From NCBI GenBank assembly GCA_004558865.1, contig SFCY01000033.1:1-19893 (forward strand): DNA of 19,893 nt, read 5' to 3'. This stretch comes from Bacteroidales bacterium. Lineage in GTDB: Bacteria > Bacteroidota > Bacteroidia > Bacteroidales > Bacteroidaceae. A model generated the notes under the pieces. It searched no databases and was not told where the DNA came from. It saw nothing but the letters and a program-made list of their open reading frames with translations. The translations under genes and the position numbers were made by a program. Positions 7,631-16,370 of this stretch are shown here, in pieces; position 1 is the stretch's first letter; every line of letters begins with the position of its first letter.

Positions 7631-9271
7631 TTATTCGAGCTCGAGCTTCAAGGTCTTCGTGCACTGGTCGCACACAGACGCAGGCCCCCAATACTGCACG
7701 GGGCCGGGATAGACATACGACGCTGCCTTCGCCCATTCGTTGCGCTGTGCCGCGAAAGTCTTGAACGGCTTGCCATTGAGGTCAACCAGAGCCTTGCGGA
7801 TAACCGGCTTCATCTCACCGTTGCGACGCTCCATGTTCATCATCATCGTGATGGGCACGCCGCCGGCTTTCCAATCTTCGGGCTTGGCGGTGGTGTTCTT
7901 CACGACAGCCATATAGCCAGTCTTGCCATTGGCAATGAGGTGGGCAGCCGAAGTACCCAAAGCGTAGCAGTAGTCTGCGTCGAAGTTGGAGGGAGCTGCG
8001 CAGCGGCCCTCGTAGCCAAGGAAATGGTGCTGGGCTGCGAACTTGCCCTTGAACTTACCCTCCTTCTCCCACTCTGCGAGCAAGTCGCCAACCATCTCGG
8101 CGAGGAGCTTCTCGGTCTCGATGAGCGACACCTGCACGTTTCCATGCGGATCACGGTCGAGGGAAAGCTGGCGTGCCACGCCTTTTGGCAGAGTCTTGAA
8201 CGTAGCCGCGTTCTCCTTGCTCAGATGTGCCAAGATGTAGGCGCGCTGCTCGGCAGGGGCCAAATCCTTGTAGTCTGAGCCATGTGCGGCAAGCAGGTCG
8301 TTGAGCTCGGCTATCAAGCGGCCGATGGCGGGGATGAACTCGATGAGGCCTTCGGGAATCAAGACCACGCCGAAGTTGTCGCCCCTCTCCGCCCGATGGG
8401 CCACCGACGTTGCGATGTTCTCCACTATCTGGTTGAGGGTATAATCCTTCTCCTGAATCTCCTCGGAAATCAAGCAGATGTTGGGGTGGGTCTGAAGGGC
8501 GCACTCCAAGGCGATGTGCGAGGCCGAGCGACCCATCAACTTGATGAAGTGCCAGTATTTGCGGGCTGAGTTGCAGTCGCGCTCAATGTTGCCGATAATC
8601 TCAGAATAAGTCTTTGTGGCCGTGTCGAAGCCAAAAGAAGTCTCAATCTGCTCGTTCTTGAGGTCACCATCGATTGTCTTGGGGCAGCCAATGACCTGCA
8701 CACCGTATTTCTTGGCAGCGTAGTATTCTGCAAGCACACAGGCATTGGTGTTGGAGTCGTCACCACCGATAATCACAATGGCCTTGATGTCGAGCTTGCG
8801 GATAATTTGGAGACCTTTCTCGAATTGGTCTTCTTTCTCAAGTTTCGTTCTTCCTGAACCAATCATGTCGAAGCCACCCGTGTTGCGGTACTGGTCGATA
8901 ATGTCAGCGGTGAGTTCCTTGTACTCATGGTCAACAAGGCCGCCGGGACCCATTAGGAATCCATAGAGCCTGTTCTCGGGGTTCATCTTCTTGATGGCAT
9001 CAAAAAGGCCACAAATCACATTGTGGCCGCCAGGAGCCTGGCCACCAGAGAGTATCACACCAATGTTCATCTTCTGGTTATTCTCCTTGTCACCCTTGAC
9101 AAACTCAACGAGAGGCATTCCATAGGTGTTGGGGAATAGCATCTTGATCTCATCCTGATCACCAACACTCTGAGTGGGTTCACCCTCCACTACTTTCACA
9201 GCGCCCTGAAGACCCTTAGGAAGTTTCGGCTGATAAGCAGCACGCTCCTTCTGCAAAAGACTGATTTCCAT
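7631..9271 (-). CDS. pfp: Diphosphate--fructose-6-phosphate 1-phosphotransferase (PPi-PFK)
   Basis: A 546-residue phosphofructokinase of the long PPi-dependent clade, which also includes the plant enzyme. It interconverts fructose 6-phosphate and fructose 1,6-bisphosphate using pyrophosphate, reversibly, in glycolysis and gluconeogenesis. Visible motifs are GVILSGGQAPGGHN (71-84), the PPi-specific GGDDS (169-173; ATP enzymes have glycine at the second aspartate), the catalytic TIDGD (199-203), and MGRSASH (246-252). It is much longer than the roughly 320-residue ATP-dependent enzyme because of the N-terminal extension and an inserted helical region after about 320, as usual for this clade. 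It is the first gene of a minus-strand unit with the GH25 gene and has its own promoter, divergent from the 9460 operon. Confidence 0.95.
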   Translation of the reverse strand: MEISLLQKERAAYQPKLPKGLQGAVKVVEGEPTQSVGDQDEIKMLFPNTYGMPLVEFVKGDKENNQKMNIGVILSGGQAPGGHNVICGLFDAIKKMNPENRLYGFLMGPGGLVDHEYKELTADIIDQYRNTGGFDMIGSGRTKLEKEDQFEKGLQIIRKLDIKAIVIIGGDDSNTNACVLAEYYAAKKYGVQVIGCPKTIDGDLKNEQIETSFGFDTATKTYSEIIGNIERDCNSARKYWHFIKLMGRSASHIALECALQTHPNICLISEEIQEKDYTLNQIVENIATSVAHRAERGDNFGVVLIPEGLIEFIPAIGRLIAELNDLLAAHGSDYKDLAPAEQRAYILAHLSKENAATFKTLPKGVARQLSLDRDPHGNVQVSLIETEKLLAEMVGDLLAEWEKEGKFKGKFAAQHHFLGYEGRCAAPSNFDADYCYALGTSAAHLIANGKTGYMAVVKNTTAKPEDWKAGGVPITMMMNMERRNGEMKPVIRKALVDLNGKPFKTFAAQRNEWAKAASYVYPGPVQYWGPASVCDQCTKTLKLELE

Positions 9272-9310
9272 TTTGCGAATCGATTTTTTATTAAGAACAA
9301 TATTTCAATG

Positions 9311-9318
9311 CAAAATTA
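9311..9318 (-). promoter_or_regulatory. -7 promoter box of pfp
   Basis: On the minus strand this reads TAATTTTG, a full match to TAnnTTTG, about 40 bases upstream of the pfp start codon. The -33 element at the expected distance is weak (TTTTAG on the minus strand). The region 9272-9459 is AT-rich and holds only the two divergent promoters. Confidence 0.65.
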
Positions 9319-9390
9319 CGAATTTCCGTTGATAAACTAAAATTATTGGGCCTTAAATCATTGTGAAGAATCAAAAAAAACATGAAAATA

Positions 9391-9421
9391 TTTGTTTGTT
9401 CCTATTTTTTGTCTAATTTTG
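9391..9421 (+). promoter_or_regulatory. Promoter of the six-gene 9460-16366 operon
   Basis: TTTG (9391-9394), 19 bases, then TAATTTTG (9414-9421): a full match to the Bacteroidetes promoter. The predicted leader is about 30 bases. It runs back-to-back with the pfp promoter about 75 bases away. Confidence 0.8.
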
Positions 9422-9459
9422 GGAATTGAAAACAGATTGTTATCTAAAATACATTCGCT

Positions 9460-9732
9460 ATGGCTAACAAAAGAGATTTAAAACGATCAATCAACTACGT
9501 TTGCAGTGACCTGTTCGCAGAAGGAGTTGCCCATTCACTTTATGGAGCTAAAGCCGACGAAGACACCGTCGAGGCTATATTGACAAGTATTCTGAAAATA
9601 CACAGCGACTTCATCAGCCGCATCTCACACCCAGAGCCCGGCATGAAGCGCAAAGTATACTTTGCCAAGCTTGTGGAGGACTTCAACAAGAACGTGAACG
9701 AAATCATCGACCAGCTGAATGGACTCAACTAA
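9460..9732 (+). CDS. Small conserved-type hypothetical protein, 90 aa
   Basis: I do not recognise a named family. The protein is 90 residues, soluble and mostly helical, with no signal peptide, membrane segment or cysteine-metal motif; it has a single cysteine in YVCSDLF. It has the feel of a small conserved Bacteroidales protein and is well supported as real: it has a strong promoter, normal codon use, and a 14-bp overlap with the acyltransferase start (9719), which implies translational coupling. Being first in the operon, it may be an accessory or regulatory partner for the envelope enzymes downstream, but nothing in the sequence shows this. Confidence 0.8.
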   Translation: MANKRDLKRSINYVCSDLFAEGVAHSLYGAKADEDTVEAILTSILKIHSDFISRISHPEPGMKRKVYFAKLVEDFNKNVNEIIDQLNGLN

Positions 9733-10273
9733 TTTATATAGTTGGCTGTTATATAAGAAAATGGGCTGGACGAAGAATGTAGCCCAGCCCATTCCCCGCA
9801 AATGCATCATCTGTCTGGCTCCCCATACCAGCAACTGGGACTTTGTCATCGGCCAGCTCTACATGCGCGCTGAGAACATGCACATCAACTTCCTGATGAA
9901 GAAGGAATGGTTCAAAGGTCCCTTGGGAGCTTGGTTCCGACATATCGGCGGCATTCCCGTATGGCGTTCCAAGCACTGCAGCCTGACCGACCAACTGGCC
10001 GACGAGGCCAAAAGGCGCGACGACTTCCGCCTCTGCATCACGCCAGAGGGTACACGCTCGCCAAATCCCGACTGGAAACTTGGTTTCTACTATATCGCGC
10101 TCAAAGCACAGATACCCATCCTGCTCTTTGGAGTGGACTATGAACGCAAGCTCATCCAATGCACCAAGGTCATCCACCCATCGGGCAATGCTGAGAAGGA
10201 AATGAGAGACATCAAGCTCTATTACCAAAGCTTCAAGGGCAAGAAGCCTGAGAACTTCGTCACGGGCATCTGA
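9719..10273 (+). CDS. 1-acyl-sn-glycerol-3-phosphate acyltransferase-like protein (PlsC family)
   Basis: A 184-residue acyltransferase of the PlsC/LPLAT superfamily. The catalytic HX4D motif is present as H36-TSNW-D41, and the second substrate-phosphate motif PEGTRS lies at 109-114, with the GGIPVWRS block between them. In the family these enzymes move an acyl chain to lysophosphatidate or a similar lipid at the inner membrane. This short form lacks N-terminal membrane helices and may be peripheral. The ATG at 9719 is preferred over the internal ATG at 9761 because YSWLLYKKMGW resembles the usual start of this subfamily. It overlaps the upstream gene by 14 bp. The true acceptor could instead be an ornithine or glycine lipid. 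Confidence 0.87.
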   Translation: MDSTNLYSWLLYKKMGWTKNVAQPIPRKCIICLAPHTSNWDFVIGQLYMRAENMHINFLMKKEWFKGPLGAWFRHIGGIPVWRSKHCSLTDQLADEAKRRDDFRLCITPEGTRSPNPDWKLGFYYIALKAQIPILLFGVDYERKLIQCTKVIHPSGNAEKEMRDIKLYYQSFKGKKPENFVTGI

Positions 10274-10311
10274 GAGGCAGGGGATTCCGACAGAGGGAAA
10301 ACTAACCGATA

Positions 10312-13224
10312 ATGACTTTCCAAAGAGACAATAGCAAGTTAATAAGAAACACGCTTCTGATTGCAGGCTTGCTGATGGCCACCACAACCGTCAGCGCCCA
10401 AAGCACCGCCCTCAAGGAGAAGGCGGAAAGAAGGCTTAGTGCCTATTTCTACACTTACAAGCCCAATGAGGGCGAATTGCTCCAGCCGGCAAAGATGAAG
10501 AAGCTGGCCATCGACGACAGCAAATCCACGGTCGACATCACCATGGACGAGTACTTCTCGCAACAGCAGTTCACCAAAAAATATGTAGAGAAGATTTACA
10601 AGAAAGTAAGGAAGGCGCTCCCCCACCCCTACGACGACTACAAGATACGTATCCGAACCAACGGCTCGCTCATCGAAGAGCTGGCCATCGACGCTGCAAG
10701 CTACAAGGGGGCGTGGGGCTCCACCGACTACGACGGCTTGCCATGGGTGACAAACGTCTCCGCCCCAAGCCACCCTTCGCACGGACTCTTCAACAGGCAT
10801 CTTGTGGTGTGGGCGTCGCATGGCCGCTACTACGACAACAACAAGGGAGTGTGGAAATGGCAAAGGCCGAATCTGTTCTGCACCACCGAGGACTTGTTCA
10901 CCCAGACCATCGTCGTGCCCTACCTCATTCCCATGCTTGAGAACGCCGGAGCCAATGTCTTCACCCCACGTGAGCGCGACTGGCAGACCGAAGAGGTCAT
11001 CGTAGACAACAACGGCTCCTCCAATGCTTCCTATTATAAGGAGACATCGGGCAAATCCTCGTGGGTGGACGCGCCGGGCAAGGGCTTCGCCTGGCACTCG
11101 GGCAACTACCAGATGGGAGAGAATCCCTTTGCCAACGGCACGGTGAGGATGAACCTCACGCAGAAGAAAGACAAGAACCTATCACAGAGCGTCTATCGCC
11201 CCCACCTCCAAAAAGCGGGCAGATATGCCGTATACGTAAGCTATGCCACTGTCGACGGCAGCGTTCCCGATGCGGAATACATCGTCTGCCACAAGGGACA
11301 GGAGACCCGCTTCCACGTCAACCAGCGCATGGGGGGCGGCACGTGGGTCTATTTAGGCACGTTCGACTTCGACCAAGGATGCTCCCCCTACAACCAAGTG
11401 GTCGTGACCAACCTATCCAAGACACGGGGACTCGTGACGACCGATGCGGTGCGCTTCGGCGGCGGTATAGGAAACATAGAGCGCGGCGGCTCAACGAGTG
11501 GACTGCCCCGCTGCTTGGAGGGAGCACGATACTACGCCCAATGGGCGGGAACTCCCTACCGATACTACAGCACGAAGAACGGCACCGACGACTATGGCGA
11601 CGACATCAACGTGCGTTCGCTCATGAGCAACTGGCTGGGCGGCGGCAGTGTCTACATGCCGCTGCTTGAGGGAAAGAAAGTTCCCTTGGAACTGTCGTTG
11701 GCCGTTCACAGCGACGCAGGCTATGCGCCAAATGGCAATGACATCATCGGTTCACTGGCCATCTGCACCACCAATTTCAACGACGGACGACTCAACTCGG
11801 GAATCTCACGTCAGACAAGCAAGGATTTTGCCAAGGCCCTGCTCGACGGCATCATGCGCGACATACCCTCCACCTACAAGAAATGGAACCGACGCTACCT
11901 TTGGGACCGCAACTATTCCGAGACACGGCTGCCAGAGGTGCCCTCGGCCATCATCGAGACCATGTCGCACCAAAACTTTCCCGACATGGTTCTTGGCCAA
12001 GATCCTAACTTCCGGTTCGCCCTGGCCCGCTCGCTCTACAAGACCATACTGCGCTTTGTCAACGGCCAGCACGGCCGTTCCTGCATAGTGCAGCCACTAC
12101 CACCGACCCATTTCTCGGCTACACTGTCAGACGGCAAGGCCCGCCTCACATGGGCAGCACAAGACGACCCGTTGGAGCCCACAGCCCACCCCACAACCTA
12201 CAATGTCTATATGGCCACTGGAACCAGCGGGTTCGACAACGGAACCAACGTGAAGCGACCCTTTATGGAAGTAGAGCTCACACCCGGCGTTGTCTACAGC
12301 TTCCGTATCACCAGCGTCAACCGCGGAGGCGAGAGCTTCCCCTCGGAGGTGTTGTCGGTCTGCTATGAACCAAAGGCAAGAAAGACAGTCATTATCGTCG
12401 ACGGCTTCCAACGTCTGTCGGGCCCTGCGGTCATCAACGACGCCACCCGGCAGGGCTTTGACCTCGACGCGGATGAGGGAGTAAGCTACGGCCTCACGGC
12501 AGGCTGGAGCGGGAGGCAAGTCTCGTTCAACCGCGCCAACATGGGTTCTGAGTCGGAAACGGGACTGGGCTACAGCGGCAACGAGCTGGCCGGACACTTT
12601 CTCATGGGCAACACGTTCGACTACGTACGCTCGCACGCCCAAGACATTGCCGCATCCCACCTCTACAACATTGTGAGCTGCTCACGCACAGCCGTAGAGA
12701 CGGGCAGCGTGCGGCTCAACGACTACCAAGGAGTGGACCTCATCCTGGGACTCCAAAAGCACACGCCAAATGCCTCGGCCTATTACAAGACCTTCACCCC
12801 GCAACTGCGCCAGCAGCTCAAAGCTTTTTGCAGCAATGGTGGCGGACTGTTGGTCAGTGGAGCCTATGTGGCAAGCGACATGCTTCAGGGCGACGACCCG
12901 TCGTGGCTTGACGATGTCCTCCACTGCGCCTGGCAAGGGCAGGTGCGCAGCGACTCCTTGGGCGCGATGAACGGAATGGGCGTGTCATTCGACATCATCA
13001 ACAAAGCCAACCCCGAACACTATGCCGCCACCCATTCGGATGCCATCACCCCCACGGGGCAAGCCTTCTGCTCCATGAAGTACAGCAACGGAATGGGAGC
13101 CGCAGTGGCTTTCGACAACGGTTCCACACGCACCTTCACAATGGGATTCCCCTTCGAGGTCATCAACGGCCCGACGACACGCCGCCAACTGATGAAGGGC
13201 ATCTGGCAGTTCCTCTTAAAATAA
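10312..13224 (+). CDS. Secreted N-acetylmuramoyl-L-alanine amidase-like protein with inserted golvesin domain and FN3 domain
   Basis: A 970-residue exported protein. A signal peptide (hydrophobic core about 12-25, cleavage near SAQ, 28-30) leads to a split Amidase_3-like domain. WASHGRYYD (H170), TTEDL (E193), LAVHSDAG (H466) and SAIIETMSHQN (E549) match the two Zn-ligand histidines, the Zn-ligand glutamate and the catalytic glutamate of that family. A golvesin/xanthan-lyase-type beta domain (about 235-383) sits between E193 and H466. An FN3 domain follows (about 599-690), then a C-terminal domain (690-970) starting TVIIVDG, of unassigned fold. Such amidases cleave the bond between muramic acid and the stem peptide. 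Homologues are often labelled xanthan lyase from the inserted domain; the split catalytic residues make peptidoglycan or another amide more likely. It lacks a type IX sorting tail that I recognise. Confidence 0.82.
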   Translation: MTFQRDNSKLIRNTLLIAGLLMATTTVSAQSTALKEKAERRLSAYFYTYKPNEGELLQPAKMKKLAIDDSKSTVDITMDEYFSQQQFTKKYVEKIYKKVRKALPHPYDDYKIRIRTNGSLIEELAIDAASYKGAWGSTDYDGLPWVTNVSAPSHPSHGLFNRHLVVWASHGRYYDNNKGVWKWQRPNLFCTTEDLFTQTIVVPYLIPMLENAGANVFTPRERDWQTEEVIVDNNGSSNASYYKETSGKSSWVDAPGKGFAWHSGNYQMGENPFANGTVRMNLTQKKDKNLSQSVYRPHLQKAGRYAVYVSYATVDGSVPDAEYIVCHKGQETRFHVNQRMGGGTWVYLGTFDFDQGCSPYNQVVVTNLSKTRGLVTTDAVRFGGGIGNIERGGSTSGLPRCLEGARYYAQWAGTPYRYYSTKNGTDDYGDDINVRSLMSNWLGGGSVYMPLLEGKKVPLELSLAVHSDAGYAPNGNDIIGSLAICTTNFNDGRLNSGISRQTSKDFAKALLDGIMRDIPSTYKKWNRRYLWDRNYSETRLPEVPSAIIETMSHQNFPDMVLGQDPNFRFALARSLYKTILRFVNGQHGRSCIVQPLPPTHFSATLSDGKARLTWAAQDDPLEPTAHPTTYNVYMATGTSGFDNGTNVKRPFMEVELTPGVVYSFRITSVNRGGESFPSEVLSVCYEPKARKTVIIVDGFQRLSGPAVINDATRQGFDLDADEGVSYGLTAGWSGRQVSFNRANMGSESETGLGYSGNELAGHFLMGNTFDYVRSHAQDIAASHLYNIVSCSRTAVETGSVRLNDYQGVDLILGLQKHTPNASAYYKTFTPQLRQQLKAFCSNGGGLLVSGAYVASDMLQGDDPSWLDDVLHCAWQGQVRSDSLGAMNGMGVSFDIINKANPEHYAATHSDAITPTGQAFCSMKYSNGMGAAVAFDNGSTRTFTMGFPFEVINGPTTRRQLMKGIWQFLLK

Positions 13225-13240
13225 CTCAAACTCAGATAAT

Positions 13241-13567
13241 ATGAAAATACAAGCCAACGTTTCTGGCACCCGCAGCATAGAGGTGTCGGAGAAGCATCTT
13301 CAAACGATAGACAGATACCAACTGCTGCGCAACCTCGTCGACAGCAATGGCATCATCGACGAGACCGTACTCGACAAGCTCAAATTCAATGTGCGCTCAC
13401 TATTGGAGAGCGGCACGGGAACCGACAACGACCTGCTCGATCTCTGCCTCGACGTCATCTACAATTCCAACATGAAAGCTTTCGGTCTCCACCAGCTTGT
13501 CCTCCTCTTTCTCGACTGGAAGAAGAAGCAGGAAGGGAATCCGGAAAACAACAACGAGCAGCAGTGA
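13241..13567 (+). CDS. Small hypothetical protein, 108 aa
   Basis: No family recognised. A 108-residue soluble protein predicted to be mainly helical, with an acidic, leucine-rich middle (LLDLCLDVIYNSN) and a polar K/E/N/Q-rich tail. It starts 16 bases after the amidase stop, and its stop codon overlaps the GTG start of ygiQ in a GTGA sequence (13564-13567), so the two genes are translationally coupled. Such coupling often marks a partner or a chaperone-like helper of the downstream enzyme, but this is inference. Codon use matches its neighbours. Confidence 0.75.
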   Translation: MKIQANVSGTRSIEVSEKHLQTIDRYQLLRNLVDSNGIIDETVLDKLKFNVRSLLESGTGTDNDLLDLCLDVIYNSNMKAFGLHQLVLLFLDWKKKQEGNPENNNEQQ

Positions 13568-15609
13568 ACCAACAGGACAATCAAGGATACCGGCTCACCG
13601 ACTTCCTCCCAACAACGAAGAAGGAATGCGAGCTTCGCGGATGGGATGAGCTGGACGTCATCTTCTTCTCCGGCGATGCCTACGTAGACCATCCGTCGTT
13701 CGGAGCTGCCGTGATCGGCCGCACCCTCGAAGCCGCGGGCTATAGGGTGGCCATCGTGCCGCAACCCGACTGGCACGGCGACTTCCGCGACTTCAAGAAG
13801 TTGGGGCGTCCGCGCCTCTTCTTCGGCGTCTCGGCTGGAGCCATGGACTCCATGGTCAACCGCTATACGGCCAACAAGCGTCTGCGCTCCAGCGACGACT
13901 ACAGTCCCGACGGCCGCCACGACATGAGGCCCGACTACCCCTCCATCGTCTACACCCAAATCCTGAAGAAGCTCTTTCCCGACGTGCCGGTGGTGCTCGG
14001 TGGAATAGAAGCCTCCATGCGGCGGCTCACCCACTACGATTACTGGCAAGACAAAGTACGCCCCAGCATACTCTGCGATTCGGGCGCCGACATGATCATC
14101 TATGGCATGGGAGAAAAGCCCATCCTGAGGCTGGCTGGCGAAATGGCCGAGGGGATGGGCATCGACCAGATAGAGGACATTCCGCAAACTGCGTTTCTGC
14201 GCAGGAAAGAAGACATACCCAATGGCATCAGCGAGGCCGACATCGTGCTTCATTCGCACGAGGAGTGTCTGCACGACAAGAAGGCCGAGGCCGAGAACTT
14301 CCGCCATATCGAGGAAGAGGCCAACAAGATGCACGCCCAGCGGCTGCTTCAGGCCGTGGGCAACAAATACGTGGTGGTGAACGCCCCCTACCCGCCGATG
14401 ACCACCGAAGAGATTGACGCTTCTTTCGACCTGCCCTACACAAGGCTTCCCCACCCCAAGTACCGCGGCAAGACCATCCCCGCCTACGAAATGATCAAGT
14501 TCTCGGTCAACATCCACCGAGGCTGCTTCGGCGGGTGTGCCTTCTGCACGATATCGGCCCATCAGGGCAAATTCATCAGCTGCCGCTCCAAAGAGAGCAT
14601 CCTGCGCGAAGTGCGCCAAGTGGCAGCCATGCCCGGCTTCAAAGGATACCTGAGCGACCTTGGCGGCCCCTCGGCAAACATGTACGGCATGCACGGCCGC
14701 AACCTCAAAGCCTGCGAGCACTGCAAGCGCCCATCGTGCATCAACCCACAGGTATGCCCCAACCTCGACACCGACCACAGCCGACTGCTCGACATCTACC
14801 ATGCCGTCGACGCGCTGCCGGGCATCAAGAAGAGCTTCATTGGCAGCGGCGTTCGCTACGACCTATTATTATATAAGAGCAAGGACGAGAAAGCCAACGC
14901 CAGCGCCCGCCAATACACCCGCGAGCTCATCACCCGGCATGTGAGCGGCCGCCTGAAAGTGGCGCCCGAACATACCTCCGACAGGGTGTTGGCTCTAATG
15001 CGCAAACCGTCGTTCAGCCAGTTCTACGACTTCAAGCGCATCTTCGAGCGCATCAACCGGGAAGAGGGCCTCAACCAGCAAATCATCCCCTACTTCATCA
15101 GTTCCCACCCCGGCTGCCATGAAGAGGACATGGCCGAGCTGGCCGTCATCACAAAGGACTTGGACTTCCACCTGGAGCAGGTGCAGGACTTCACCCCCAC
15201 GCCCATGACGGTGAGCACCGAGATGTGGTATACAGGCTACAACCCCTACACGCTGGAACCTGTGTTCTCGGCCAAGACCCAGAGGGAGAAGCTGGCCCAG
15301 CGGCAGTTCTTCTTCTGGTACAAGCCCGAGGCGCGCGGAGGCATAGAGCGCGAACTCTCCCGCCTGGGCCGACGCGACCTGCTCCAAAAGCTCTACAGCG
15401 GAAGACCGATGCCCCGAGGACGCGTCAGCTTCGACGACCGCCCCATTGGCTCCACGCCACAGCCCAACGGACAGCAACACGCAAAAAGCCAACACAAGGA
15501 CAAGAAGAAAAAGAGTTTCAATCCGAATTTCAATCATGACAATCATCGACAGCCTGATAAGAGGGAAGGTCAGCGACGAGCAGAGCGAGGACGGCATAGC
15601 AGTCACTGA
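13564..15609 (+). CDS. ygiQ: YgiQ-family radical SAM protein
   Basis: A 681-residue member of the YgiQ (UPF0313) radical SAM family, whose reaction is not established to my knowledge. The N-terminal YgiQ domain shows LTDFLPTTKKECELRGWDEL and GDAYVDHPSFG. The radical SAM [4Fe-4S] motif is C321-FGG-C325-AF-C328 within NIHRGCFGGCAFC. A further cysteine group, CKRPSC...C, lies after the core and could bind a second cluster. The DUF3362-type C-terminus is followed by a lysine- and arginine-rich low-complexity tail of about 45 residues. The start is a GTG overlapping the previous stop. The tail overlaps the next gene by 74 bases in another frame. The product is cytoplasmic and should be oxygen-sensitive. 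Confidence 0.93.
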   Translation: MNQQDNQGYRLTDFLPTTKKECELRGWDELDVIFFSGDAYVDHPSFGAAVIGRTLEAAGYRVAIVPQPDWHGDFRDFKKLGRPRLFFGVSAGAMDSMVNRYTANKRLRSSDDYSPDGRHDMRPDYPSIVYTQILKKLFPDVPVVLGGIEASMRRLTHYDYWQDKVRPSILCDSGADMIIYGMGEKPILRLAGEMAEGMGIDQIEDIPQTAFLRRKEDIPNGISEADIVLHSHEECLHDKKAEAENFRHIEEEANKMHAQRLLQAVGNKYVVVNAPYPPMTTEEIDASFDLPYTRLPHPKYRGKTIPAYEMIKFSVNIHRGCFGGCAFCTISAHQGKFISCRSKESILREVRQVAAMPGFKGYLSDLGGPSANMYGMHGRNLKACEHCKRPSCINPQVCPNLDTDHSRLLDIYHAVDALPGIKKSFIGSGVRYDLLLYKSKDEKANASARQYTRELITRHVSGRLKVAPEHTSDRVLALMRKPSFSQFYDFKRIFERINREEGLNQQIIPYFISSHPGCHEEDMAELAVITKDLDFHLEQVQDFTPTPMTVSTEMWYTGYNPYTLEPVFSAKTQREKLAQRQFFFWYKPEARGGIERELSRLGRRDLLQKLYSGRPMPRGRVSFDDRPIGSTPQPNGQQHAKSQHKDKKKKSFNPNFNHDNHRQPDKREGQRRAERGRHSSH

Positions 15610-16366
15610 CGACTTCATTGCCGTTATCGACGGCAGCACGAGCAAGACGCCGCTCCGCATCAATCCGCAGATGACCAATGGCCGATACGCCATGTTGCTG
15701 CTCAAGGATGCCGTAGCCGCCCTGCCCCTTGCGGCGACCATCAAGATAGCCGCCACACGGCTGACGCGCGCCCTCGCCTCGGCCTACCCTTCAGAACCCG
15801 CCGTTAGAGAAAGGCTGATGGCGCACCCCGAGCAGCGCCTGTGCGCCAGCGTGGTTGTCTACTCGCGCTATCGTCATGAGGTGTGGATGATAGGCGATTG
15901 CCAGTGCATCATCGGCGGACGCTATTTCGACAACCCCAAGCCGGGCGAGGCGATGTTGGCCAGTATCCGCTCCCAAATGCTGCGCGATGCCTTGAGGGCG
16001 GGAGCCACTGTGGAAGAGCTACGCAGCAACGATGTTGGCCGAAACGCCATCCTGCCCGAGCTTGTCAACTCCATGAAATACGAGAACATCAAGTACAGTG
16101 TGGTCGATGGGTTCAAGATTCCGATGGGCAAGACCCGCTGTCTGAACATCCGAAAGTTGGGACTGTGCCAAACCCAACCCAAGGAGATTGTGCTGGCCAC
16201 CGACGGCTATCCCTTTCTTCGCCCCACACTCAGCGAGAGCGAAGAACTCTTGGCGCGCCAATTGAAAGACGACCCTCTATGCATTGGGAGCTTCAAGGCC
16301 ACGAAAGGCTGGAGAATTAACCAGAGGTCATTCGACGACCGTGCCTATATCAGCTTCCTCGTTTAA
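15536..16366 (+). CDS. PP2C-like protein (putative divergent Ser/Thr phosphatase fold)
   Basis: A 276-residue soluble protein that I read as a divergent PP2C/SpoIIE-type phosphatase fold. The PP2C aspartate positions appear in order: IAVIDGSTSK (D32-G33), WMIGDCQCII (G120-D121), LATDGYP (TDG at 222-224) and FDDRAYISF (D267-D268). Overall similarity to textbook PP2C is low, so the call rests on these four spaced motifs. If active, it would dephosphorylate Ser/Thr in a metal-dependent way; no partner kinase lies in the window. The ATG at 15536 is chosen because earlier in-frame ATGs lie in ygiQ low-complexity code and give no conserved sequence. It is the last gene of the operon and ends just before a long hairpin. 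Confidence 0.65.
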   Translation: MTIIDSLIRGKVSDEQSEDGIAVTDDFIAVIDGSTSKTPLRINPQMTNGRYAMLLLKDAVAALPLAATIKIAATRLTRALASAYPSEPAVRERLMAHPEQRLCASVVVYSRYRHEVWMIGDCQCIIGGRYFDNPKPGEAMLASIRSQMLRDALRAGATVEELRSNDVGRNAILPELVNSMKYENIKYSVVDGFKIPMGKTRCLNIRKLGLCQTQPKEIVLATDGYPFLRPTLSESEELLARQLKDDPLCIGSFKATKGWRINQRSFDDRAYISFLV

Positions 16367-16370
16367 GGCT

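Noticed and set aside
13459..14802. A 447-codon open frame on the minus strand, antisense to ygiQ
   Set aside because: It is opposite the clear radical SAM gene, has no domain signature and no promoter, and its composition is typical of an antisense shadow.
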